From positions 372,001 to 436,000 of the forward strand of contig CAWJCH010000015.1 in the NCBI GenBank assembly GCA_963841205.1: DNA of 64,000 bases. Reading direction: 5' to 3'. This DNA comes from CAWAWP01 sp963841205 (lineage in GTDB: Bacteria > Chloroflexota > Ktedonobacteria > Ktedonobacterales > JADMIN01). The position numbers and the translations under genes were made by a program. Every line of letters begins with the position of its first letter. Position 1 is the first letter of the stretch. Under the pieces are notes generated by a model, which was given only the letters and a program-made list of their open reading frames with translations, was not told where the DNA came from and ran no database searches. This document shows positions 35,809-43,410 of the stretch, in pieces.

Positions 35809-35919
35809 AATTCGCGCTCCGGCACAGTCGCCGCGTCGCGCCATTGTCTCACCGGCATAGTGAGATCACCTCAGTACTGAAGCACGTGGGATCGACAAAC
35901 GGGAGATGCGGCAACGAGC

Positions 35920-37266
35920 ATGGTCGAACAGCGCGGCAATGCCGGCCAGTCCGAGGCGCGCCTGCTGAACCTCGCCGGAGTACTCCTCCTGCTGGTGGGC
36001 GCGCTCGTCGGGTGGCTGGCCCCTCGACTCGCACTCGATCTCCCCGCAGTGGCATTCTTCGCGTCGCCCGCAGCGCAACCAGGAGTAGATGTCAATAGCT
36101 TTCTCGGAGCGGACATCACTGCGCTGGCCGTGATCATCGCCGTGGTGATCGGCTTCAACGCGACAACGCTCCAGATCGCGGGGCAGGCGCACTCGCTCGG
36201 CTTGGTGCGCAGCATCCTGCGCTCGCTGACCCCGTTCCTGCTCTGCTGGAGCGTCACGACCGGCGTCCTTCTTGTCTACTTCCCAGAGCCCCCACGGTAC
36301 GCCGGCCAACTCTGGCAGATGCTCTGCTGGTTCGCCGCGATCGTCGTGCTGATGCTCGGTTATCTCTGGAACCTCCCCTGGCGGCTCTCCGGCGAGTACG
36401 TCGGTTGGTGGGCGTTGCGCAGCTTGCGCGGGCGACCAATCGCGCAGTGGGAGACGCTCGACGCCTATTCGGTGCTGCAATCGGCCGTCGCCTCGGCAAG
36501 CGCCAGGGGCGACATCGGCACGATGCGCTCGATCATCTCGGCCGTCGCCCTCTACCTTGCCGGATTGCACGATCAGGATCCGAAGGCGAAGGATGGCTAT
36601 GACCGCCGGCGCTACCGCGCGCTCAAGAATCTGCTGAGCGGCTGCGCGCAGAACGCGGCCCAGGGCTCCAACGCGACTGCCTATCACCTCGGGCGCTTGC
36701 AGGCGGGCATCCTTCTGCAGGCCGTCGCGGTCGGCCACCGGATGGACGATGCCGATCACAACCTCTTCTCCACGCTGCTCAGCATCCTGCGAAGCGCACC
36801 GGATCGCTACAACACCGTCTGGACTGGCCTGCGCCACGGACTCTGTCGAGGCGGCGACGGACGCCAGCGATACCTCCTGGTGTTCTGGCGTCAGCAACCG
36901 CAGTCGGCGCAGGACGATCCTCTGCACATCGAGGGCATCGCGGGGGCGCTGACCTTCTTCCATGCCGGCGTCCGGAGCGAGCTGCGCTTGGCCCGCCTCG
37001 CTGGGGCCGCCGACGCCGAATCCGCCGAGATGGCGCTCGACCTCTACCGCGACCTGACGATTCACCTCGGCAAAGAGATGGCCCAGGATCGCCACGCGCC
37101 GAGCGACGCCGTGGCCAGCGCGCCACTGCACCTTCTCGACGCCACGCACCGGCAGATCCTCGCGCGCTGGCCGGAGATCGAATCTCCCGATCATCGTGCG
37201 CGCATCGTCGCGGCATACGACCAGCGGCGCGCGGAGTTGGCAGCGTTACTCGCGGGGAGGAGATGA
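35920..37266 (+). CDS. Uncharacterised membrane protein with large cytosolic domain
   Basis: Protein of 448 aa, not recognised with confidence; the layout resembles DUF2254-type proteins. Four membrane helices occupy residues about 17-37, 62-85, 103-120 and 130-150, including GADITALAVIIAVVIGFNAT. About 300 residues of helical soluble domain follow (HLGRLQAGILLQAVAVGHRM, LHLLDATHRQILARWPEIE). No catalytic motif is visible. The ATG at 35920 has GGGAG about 15 bases upstream. It stands alone between the glycosyltransferase group and a convergent gene 130 bases downstream. Confidence 0.6.
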   Translation: MVEQRGNAGQSEARLLNLAGVLLLLVGALVGWLAPRLALDLPAVAFFASPAAQPGVDVNSFLGADITALAVIIAVVIGFNATTLQIAGQAHSLGLVRSILRSLTPFLLCWSVTTGVLLVYFPEPPRYAGQLWQMLCWFAAIVVLMLGYLWNLPWRLSGEYVGWWALRSLRGRPIAQWETLDAYSVLQSAVASASARGDIGTMRSIISAVALYLAGLHDQDPKAKDGYDRRRYRALKNLLSGCAQNAAQGSNATAYHLGRLQAGILLQAVAVGHRMDDADHNLFSTLLSILRSAPDRYNTVWTGLRHGLCRGGDGRQRYLLVFWRQQPQSAQDDPLHIEGIAGALTFFHAGVRSELRLARLAGAADAESAEMALDLYRDLTIHLGKEMAQDRHAPSDAVASAPLHLLDATHRQILARWPEIESPDHRARIVAAYDQRRAELAALLAGRR

Positions 37267-37396
37267 CGAGTCCCCTCGACGTCACCTGCATACCGCAGCG
37301 TCGCCTCTGCCGCACGGGATTCACCCCGGCCTGAATACCGGGGAGCGCCACAACTCCCCACCACGTAACGACGAGTTGTAACGCTCTTCCGCCGCC

Positions 37397-40012
37397 TTAT
37401 TGGCGCACAGAGGCAACGGCTGCGCCCACCAGCGCCAGCACGTCCGCAGTCTGCGTCAGCTCCGTCAGGATCACGATAGTACCGAACGCGTCGTCGTCAT
37501 GCGGGCTATGCACCACCTTGACCACCTTAGCAGCCCCATTGAGGTAGACGGTAGACGGCAGCAAGAGCCGCCCAACGCCCTCACGTCCTGGCGGCACGAG
37601 CTTGGCGAACGTGCGGCTGTTCTCGCCTGGGGTGAAATACGTGATCGTCGCGCTGTCCGTCACGGCGTGCAGCCCCAACGCGCGGATGCCATCATGGACC
37701 GCGCGCAGCACCGGCGCGCGATGCGTCCACTCCGGCATGTCGGCTGTCACCTTCTGCGGCTGCGGCCACACGTCCGGGAAGGGCACCGTGCCGAGCGACG
37801 TACCCTGCTCGATATGGCGGCACAGCTCGCCCAGCAGGCGAATCGCCTCGCCGTAGAGCACCGCCGCCGACTCCTTCTTCTTCTCGAAGGAGAGGCGCAC
37901 CAGCAGCGCGCTGGCGCAGGCCAGCCAGAAACGTGCACGCCAGGTCGCGTCGTGCCGTTCTGTGGCGAACGCGCCCGTCAGATCGAAGATCCGCTTTTGG
38001 AAATGGACCGTCGCCTCGCGTCCCAACGGCTTATAACGCACCGCATTCTCCGCGACGCCAGTATCGTCCTTGCTCGGGAAGACGATCTCGCCGGGCTGCA
38101 AGCCAAAATCCGCATCGGGTTGCGCGAGGCGCCGCCCCACACAGACATCGGCGAGCAAGGTGCCGAGGTCGGCCAGGTAGTCGCCGGTGCGCGAGAGCTT
38201 ATCCAGATCGATCAGCTTGGCACTACAATAGTCCGCGTCGAGCATGATGTTGCCCGAATGCAGATCGCCGTGCGTCATGCCCAACTGGCGCGGCTGGAGC
38301 GTCGACGTGCTGCGCGAGACGATGCCGAGGTAGTATTCGAGCTCGCGGTGCCGGGTGTCGTTGACCGTGAACTCTTGCGCGGCGCTCTTCAGCCAGGGCA
38401 CGTTGGCGACGCCGCGCAGCAGCTTCGCCTCGATCGGCGCGATGTAGAGCCGCGCGATGTGCGAGCCCGGCAGCGACGCGCGCGGAACGGCGGTCTCGCG
38501 GAAGAGCGCGAACGTACTGCCACTCACCGTCGCTGCCACTTGCTCCAGCGACCAGCGATGCTCCTCGGAGAGCCGTCGCTGATCGAGCCGTTGCAACACG
38601 GACGAGAGCGGCTGATAGTCGGTGAGGTCCTCCATCGCCAGGTAATAGGTCTGCGTCTCGCCCGACTTGTAGACCTGCGCGTCGGAGGGTTGGCGCACGA
38701 AGTACTCGCGGAGTGAGTCGGGAAGCTGCTGATAATTGGCGATGGCCGTGGCGAAAGCATCTGTCGTGCTGCGCTTGACGATGACAGACGCCTCCGGCAT
38801 CACGTTGTGGATGCCGTGGCGGCCGTTGTTGCTCCCCAGCATGGGATACCAGTAGTGGAAGGGCACGCGGTAGACCTGCGCGTCGGTGTGGCCTCCCGAC
38901 AGTTCCTGGATGCCGCCAAGCTCCACCGAGAGCCGCTCGCGGATCACATGCTTCAATTCAGCGTTGAAAGCATTTTCGCTCAACTCGCGTCGCCGCTTGG
39001 CCTCGCGCAGGTAGCGTGCCGCGATGCCGCGCGCAAGCTCGGCGTCGCCGTAGCGCGTGACGATCAGCCGCATGACGAGCGTGTGATGCCCGATGCCCCA
39101 GGCGCGCATCTTCTCCGGCTTCAGATAGATGGACCGCACGTAGCGCAGGAGGGCGTTCAGGGCCTCTCGGACCTCCGCGACGCGGAGGGCGTGGTCGGCG
39201 AGCTGCAACGCGGCATAGAGCGACTGAAGGATGTCCCCCCCACTGGCGGATGGGCGTCCCATGACGGCATCGATCAGATAGGCAACGGCGCTGTTCAGGC
39301 GCGTCTTCGGCACCCCGGAGAGTCCGATATCGTGGAGCAGACCCCACGCGTAGCTGAGCTCGCGGGCGTCTATCTTGATCAGTGGGCCACTCGTCTGCGC
39401 GCGCTCTTTGCCGGACGTGGCAGGCTCTGCCGAGCGGTCCACCGCACGCCAATTGCGGAAATGTTTGCGAACCGCGCCCTGGATGGCCTCAAAGCGACGG
39501 TCGGCGCAGACCTCGCGCCGAAGTCCCGCCTGCTCCAACGTGACCAGCGTGTCGAGCACGATGCAGGTCGTCAGCACGTCCGACTCGGTCACGCCGCGAA
39601 CCATGCCACCGTTCTCTTTTTGTAGCAGATCGGCGAAATCCGCGCGGACGGTCGCATCGTCGAAGGCCCCGAGATAGGCAAGCGTCTTGAAACGACTTGG
39701 ATAGAGGCGCGTGCGGTCGCGCTCCGCAGGCTCAAGGCCGTGCGGGAGGCGCAGGTTGACCAACCAGACTAGCGCCTGATCCACGATATGCGCGCTCTCA
39801 ACGTCGAAGCTGAGGCGGTGGAGCACTTCCGCCGCGTGGCACGTGCGCCGCAGGCTGTCGTGGACATCACGCCCCGGCCAGCACGACTCGCGCGGATCGA
39901 ATGCCTCTCTGAGCGCCAACTGGAGCGCCGCGGCGAGGGCCGCGTCCGCCTCCTCTTCCGTCTCGGCATCCAGGTCCAACGCGAGCCGCGAAAACGCTTC
40001 GTCGTCCGTCAC
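37397..40012 (-). CDS. Large fusion: helical toroid-like domain, phosphotransferase domain and C-terminal domain
   Basis: Protein of 871 aa. Residues about 1-340 are helical with repeat-like blocks (ALREAFDPRESCWPGRDVHD, LLQKENGGMVRGVTESDVLT), resembling terpene-cyclase or prenyltransferase-type alpha/alpha toroids. A kinase-fold domain of the aminoglycoside-phosphotransferase superfamily follows (about 370-730): catalytic loop MTHGDLHSGNIML (His581-Gly-Asp583) and metal-binding LIDLDKLSRTGDYLADLGTL. The last ~110 residues form a separate domain (TITYFTPGENSRTFAKLVPP) that may be DUF5655-like. Substrate unknown. I chose the GTG at 40012 because GGGAG lies seven bases upstream; ATG 40066 and TTG 40093 would extend it. 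It is divergent from the aldehyde dehydrogenase gene. Confidence 0.7.
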   Translation of the reverse strand: MTDDEAFSRLALDLDAETEEEADAALAAALQLALREAFDPRESCWPGRDVHDSLRRTCHAAEVLHRLSFDVESAHIVDQALVWLVNLRLPHGLEPAERDRTRLYPSRFKTLAYLGAFDDATVRADFADLLQKENGGMVRGVTESDVLTTCIVLDTLVTLEQAGLRREVCADRRFEAIQGAVRKHFRNWRAVDRSAEPATSGKERAQTSGPLIKIDARELSYAWGLLHDIGLSGVPKTRLNSAVAYLIDAVMGRPSASGGDILQSLYAALQLADHALRVAEVREALNALLRYVRSIYLKPEKMRAWGIGHHTLVMRLIVTRYGDAELARGIAARYLREAKRRRELSENAFNAELKHVIRERLSVELGGIQELSGGHTDAQVYRVPFHYWYPMLGSNNGRHGIHNVMPEASVIVKRSTTDAFATAIANYQQLPDSLREYFVRQPSDAQVYKSGETQTYYLAMEDLTDYQPLSSVLQRLDQRRLSEEHRWSLEQVAATVSGSTFALFRETAVPRASLPGSHIARLYIAPIEAKLLRGVANVPWLKSAAQEFTVNDTRHRELEYYLGIVSRSTSTLQPRQLGMTHGDLHSGNIMLDADYCSAKLIDLDKLSRTGDYLADLGTLLADVCVGRRLAQPDADFGLQPGEIVFPSKDDTGVAENAVRYKPLGREATVHFQKRIFDLTGAFATERHDATWRARFWLACASALLVRLSFEKKKESAAVLYGEAIRLLGELCRHIEQGTSLGTVPFPDVWPQPQKVTADMPEWTHRAPVLRAVHDGIRALGLHAVTDSATITYFTPGENSRTFAKLVPPGREGVGRLLLPSTVYLNGAAKVVKVVHSPHDDDAFGTIVILTELTQTADVLALVGAAVASVRQ

Positions 40013-40129
40013 CCGCGCACTCCCTCGCCTCCTCAGCCCGCGCCAAGCGATCAGCGCCGCTCGCATTGTACTCGATACCAACACGGTCTCCAACTTTGAG
40101 ACGCCCGGCGAGCGCTCCGCGCCACGCGG

Positions 40130-40135
40130 TACAAT
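40130..40135 (+). promoter_or_regulatory. Putative -10 box of the aldehyde dehydrogenase gene
   Basis: TACAAT followed by GGCG, 126 bases before the ATG at 40262, matches the TACAATG boxes before fabH and the RNA methyltransferase gene. No clear -35. Confidence 0.4.
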
Positions 40136-40261
40136 GGCGTAATAGACCCGGCGCGGGCGATCGGCAGGAGCGTCCCGCGTGCAGATACGAGACAGCGCCG
40201 TAGAGAGAGCCGCTTGCGGCCACGGCTGAGGGGCCGCGATGCCCGAAGGAGATTGGATGCT

Positions 40262-41842
40262 ATGGTGACGGCGAATCGCACGTCAACGACGACGCCGGCG
40301 GAGTTTGTCAACGAAGCGGTGCTCGACTTCGGCAATTCAACCCACGGGGCAGCGCAAGAGGCGGCGCTACGGCGCGTGGAGTCGGAGCTGGGCGCGACGT
40401 TTCCGCTGATCATCGGCGGCGAGCGACGCGCGAAGGCGGAGACCTTCGCCTCGATCAATCCCGCGCAGCCGACGCAGGTCGTGGCGCGCTTCGCCAAGGC
40501 CACCGCCGCTGAGGCCGACGAGGCGATCCAGTCCGCCTGGCGCACCTTCCAGACCTGGCAATTCGCTCCCGCCAGCGAGCGGGCGGGCTACCTCTTCGAG
40601 GCGGCACGGCTGCTCCGCGAGGAGCGCTATTACTTCAACGCCCTGATGATCTACGAGGTGGGCAAGAGTTGGGTCGAGGCCGACGCCGACACCGCCGAGG
40701 CGATCGACTTCCTCGAATTCTACGGGCGCGAGGCGCTGCGCTACGGCGGCGCGCAACCCGTCACGCAGATCCCGACGGAGGAGAGCGAGCTGCGCTACAT
40801 CCCACTCGGCGTCGGCGTGGTCATCCCACCGTGGAATTTCGCCTGCGCCATCATGGTCGGCCTCACCACCTCGGCGCTCGTCGCCGGCAACACCGTCGTG
40901 CTGAAGCCCGCCAGCACCGCCGCGCTCGTCGCCGCACGCTTCGTCGAGCTGTTGGAGCGCGCCGGGCTGCCCGCGGGTGTCGTCAACTTCTTGCCGGGGC
41001 CGGGCGGAGCGATGGGCGACGCGCTCGTCGATCATCCGCTGACGCGCTTCGTCTCGTTCACCGGCTCGCGCGACGTCGGCCTGCGCATCCACGAGCGCGC
41101 GGCGAAGCAGCAGCCCGGACAGAAGTGGATCAAGCGCACGATCCTCGAGATGGGCGGCAAAGACTCCATCCTGGTCGATGAGACCGCGGACTTGGAGGCC
41201 GCCGCCGCCGCCATCGTGGCCTCGGCGTTCGGCTTCCAGGGGCAAAAGTGCTCCGCATGCTCGCGCGCCATCCTCGTGGACGCGGTCTACGACACGGTGA
41301 TACAGAAGGTGGTCGAGAAAGCGCGCGCATTGACGGTCGGACCGACGGTCGAGCCGCGCAACGCCGTGGGCGCGGTGATCGACGAGAGCGCGTTCAAGAA
41401 GATTCGGGACTACATCGAGGTTGGGCGCAACGAGGGCACGCTGTTACTCGGCGGCGAGGCGCAGCAGGGCGGCGGCTATTTCATTCCCCCGACGATCTTC
41501 GGCGATGTCGCGCCGGATGCCCGCATCGCGCAGGAGGAGATCTTTGGGCCGGTGCTCGCGGTGATCCGCGCGAAGGACTTCGAAGACGGGCTGGCGATCG
41601 CCAACAACACCGAGTACGGCTTGACGGGATCGTTCTTCTCGGGTGACCGCGAGCGGATCGAGCGGTCGGAGCGCGATTTCTTCGTCGGCAACCTCTACAT
41701 CAACCGTAAGTGCACTGGTGCGTTGGTCGGCGTCCATCCCTTCGGCGGCTTCAACATGTCTGGCACAGACTCCAAGGCCGGCGGACGCGACTATCTGCTG
41801 CTCTTCAGCCAGGCAAAGGCCATTTCCGAGAAGGTGCGCTAG
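40262..41842 (+). CDS. 1-pyrroline-5-carboxylate (glutamate semialdehyde) dehydrogenase
   Basis: Protein of 526 aa, aldehyde dehydrogenase superfamily, oxidising L-glutamate 5-semialdehyde to glutamate with NAD in proline/arginine breakdown. The catalytic Cys330 lies in FGFQGQKCSACSRAI and the general base Glu296 in ILEMGGKDSILVDE. The K-C-S-A-C-S-R motif and length are characteristic of the RocA/PruA group rather than general ALDHs. PPWNFACAIMVG is the NAD-pocket motif. AAGGAG lies 11 bases before the ATG. No proline dehydrogenase gene is nearby, so the partner must be elsewhere. Confidence 0.93.
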   Translation: MVTANRTSTTTPAEFVNEAVLDFGNSTHGAAQEAALRRVESELGATFPLIIGGERRAKAETFASINPAQPTQVVARFAKATAAEADEAIQSAWRTFQTWQFAPASERAGYLFEAARLLREERYYFNALMIYEVGKSWVEADADTAEAIDFLEFYGREALRYGGAQPVTQIPTEESELRYIPLGVGVVIPPWNFACAIMVGLTTSALVAGNTVVLKPASTAALVAARFVELLERAGLPAGVVNFLPGPGGAMGDALVDHPLTRFVSFTGSRDVGLRIHERAAKQQPGQKWIKRTILEMGGKDSILVDETADLEAAAAAIVASAFGFQGQKCSACSRAILVDAVYDTVIQKVVEKARALTVGPTVEPRNAVGAVIDESAFKKIRDYIEVGRNEGTLLLGGEAQQGGGYFIPPTIFGDVAPDARIAQEEIFGPVLAVIRAKDFEDGLAIANNTEYGLTGSFFSGDRERIERSERDFFVGNLYINRKCTGALVGVHPFGGFNMSGTDSKAGGRDYLLLFSQAKAISEKVR

Positions 41843-41978
41843 CGCCCGATTCGGCCACCAGTCGCTCGCGCATCGAGTCCGACGGCTGGAGCTGGCAATT
41901 GCCGGCTTGTGCGCCTCGCACAACGCCACTATACTGCCATGCAAATGGGCAGGGGTCGAGTTGTGCGGGGCTATATAC

Positions 41979-42569
41979 ATGTCCATTCGGCCTACGAGCG
42001 TCATGGAACGCATACTTCGGTCGCGCCTTTATCTTCCCGCGTCGATTGTGCTGTCGTTGGTGCTCATCGCTAGTTCATCGGTGCTGCTGTTGGTGCGGGT
42101 AGGCCAGTGGCCACCAACCTTTGGCGCAACGTCCCCCGCGCTGGTGATCACCAGGCCGAGCGCCACGCCCGTGACGATACACGCCTCGGTGCTGGGGGCG
42201 GTGCTGGTGCCCGGGAACTATCCCCTCGCCGAAGGCTCGACCCTCAGCGACCTGATTGAAGCAGCGGGTGGCCCGCAAGCCGATGCCGACCTGAGCCAAC
42301 TCGACGTCTCAACTGAGCTATTGGACGCGCAATCCATCTACGTGCCGCACGTCGGCGAAACGCCGCCAGTGCTTGTCGGCGGCAAAGTGAATCTCAACCT
42401 CGCCACCGCAGCCAAGCTCCACGACGCGCTCGACATCAGCATCACCGAGGCGAAACGGATCGTCAACTACCGCGGGCAACATGGCAAGTTCCAGTCGGTG
42501 AGCGATCTGCTGCTCGTGCCCGTCAACCAGACGATCTTCGACCGCATCAAGTCCCTGGTGACGGTCTGA
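41979..42569 (+). CDS. ComEA-like protein: SLBB plus helix-hairpin-helix
   Basis: Protein of 196 aa. One N-terminal membrane anchor (residues about 20-42, ASIVLSLVLIASSSVLLLV) is followed by an SLBB domain (HASVLGAVLVPGNYPLAEGS, TLSDLIEAAGGPQADADLSQ) and a C-terminal ComEA helix-hairpin-helix domain (VNLNLATAAKLHDALDISIT, EAKRIVNYRGQHGKFQSVSD). This is the architecture of the ComEA competence DNA receptor that binds incoming DNA outside the membrane. The canonical N-x-A-T/S-x-x-E-L is slightly degenerate (NLATAAKLHDAL). No comEC is adjacent. The ATG at 41979 is chosen; one at 42003 is possible. Confidence 0.85.
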   Translation: MSIRPTSVMERILRSRLYLPASIVLSLVLIASSSVLLLVRVGQWPPTFGATSPALVITRPSATPVTIHASVLGAVLVPGNYPLAEGSTLSDLIEAAGGPQADADLSQLDVSTELLDAQSIYVPHVGETPPVLVGGKVNLNLATAAKLHDALDISITEAKRIVNYRGQHGKFQSVSDLLLVPVNQTIFDRIKSLVTV

Positions 42570-42692
42570 CAAACCATCGAGTGGTGCGGTGCTTGCCGCG
42601 ACAACTACGAATGGGATGCCCGTAAGAGACCGCCGAAGCGACATGATGCGTGAGCTTGCTCCGTGACGCGATTTCCCATAGGTGTGACTGAC

Positions 42693-43328
42693 ATGGAGAC
42701 AAATGGAGGGCGGCGCACGGTCGGCATCGTGTTGGCAGGCGGCAGAAGCGCGCGCATGGGGAGGAGCAAGGCCGCACTCGACATCGGCGGCGCACCGCTC
42801 CTTACGCGCGTTGTCGGGCGGCTGCGACAAGCGGTGCAAGATGTCATCATAGTCGGTCAGCCCGATCTGCAATCGCTCGTCCCTGGCGTGCCGGTGCTTC
42901 CAGATCTGCACCCTGGAAGAGGCCCGCTGAGCGGGCTGGAGTCGGCGCTGGCGGCCGCCGCTGGCCAAAGTGCCACCAGCGTGTTCGTCGTCGCCTGCGA
43001 CATGCCCTTCGTCTCCCCGCGACTCATCCGGCACATGGCAGACTTGGTTGAGGCCCAGCCGACCGCTCAAGTCATCATCCTGCGCAGCGCCCACGGACTT
43101 GAATACCTGCATGCGCTCTACGCCGTGAACTGTCTGCCCGCGATTCGTGCGCGGCTCGATAGCGGCTCGCGTTCGCTCCGAGGGCTACTCGACGAGTTGC
43201 GCATCCACGAGGTCGGCGGCGGCGAGGCGGCTGAGTTTGATCCTTCGGGACTCTCGGCCTTTAACGCCAACACACCCCAGGAATGGCAGCGCGCGCTGAC
43301 CTTGGCGAGCGAAATCGACAAACGCTAG
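42693..43328 (+). CDS. mobA: Molybdenum cofactor guanylyltransferase
   Basis: Protein of 211 aa of the MobA-like nucleotidyltransferase family, which attaches GMP to Mo-molybdopterin. The GTP-binding signature is GIVLAGGRSARMGRSKAALD, and a metal-binding region reads VVACDMPFVSPRLIRHMADL. LHALYAVNCLPAIRARLDSG and FNANTPQEWQRA are the usual C-terminal motifs. AGGTGTG eight bases before the ATG at 42693 favours it over the GTG at 42663. No other moa/moe gene is nearby; a MobA-like enzyme acting on a different cofactor cannot be fully excluded. Confidence 0.85.
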   Translation: METNGGRRTVGIVLAGGRSARMGRSKAALDIGGAPLLTRVVGRLRQAVQDVIIVGQPDLQSLVPGVPVLPDLHPGRGPLSGLESALAAAAGQSATSVFVVACDMPFVSPRLIRHMADLVEAQPTAQVIILRSAHGLEYLHALYAVNCLPAIRARLDSGSRSLRGLLDELRIHEVGGGEAAEFDPSGLSAFNANTPQEWQRALTLASEIDKR

Positions 43329-43410
43329 AGCTGATACTGCTCGATCGATCACCGACGAGACCCGTTACTTTCCGTGTACCTCCGTTGTCTCGACGTTTCC
43401 TCTGGACTCC

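Noticed and set aside
37400..38716. Plus-strand frame of 438 codons
   Set aside because: It is the antisense shadow of the toroid/kinase gene, caused by high GC; composition is His/Arg-rich and no motif is found.
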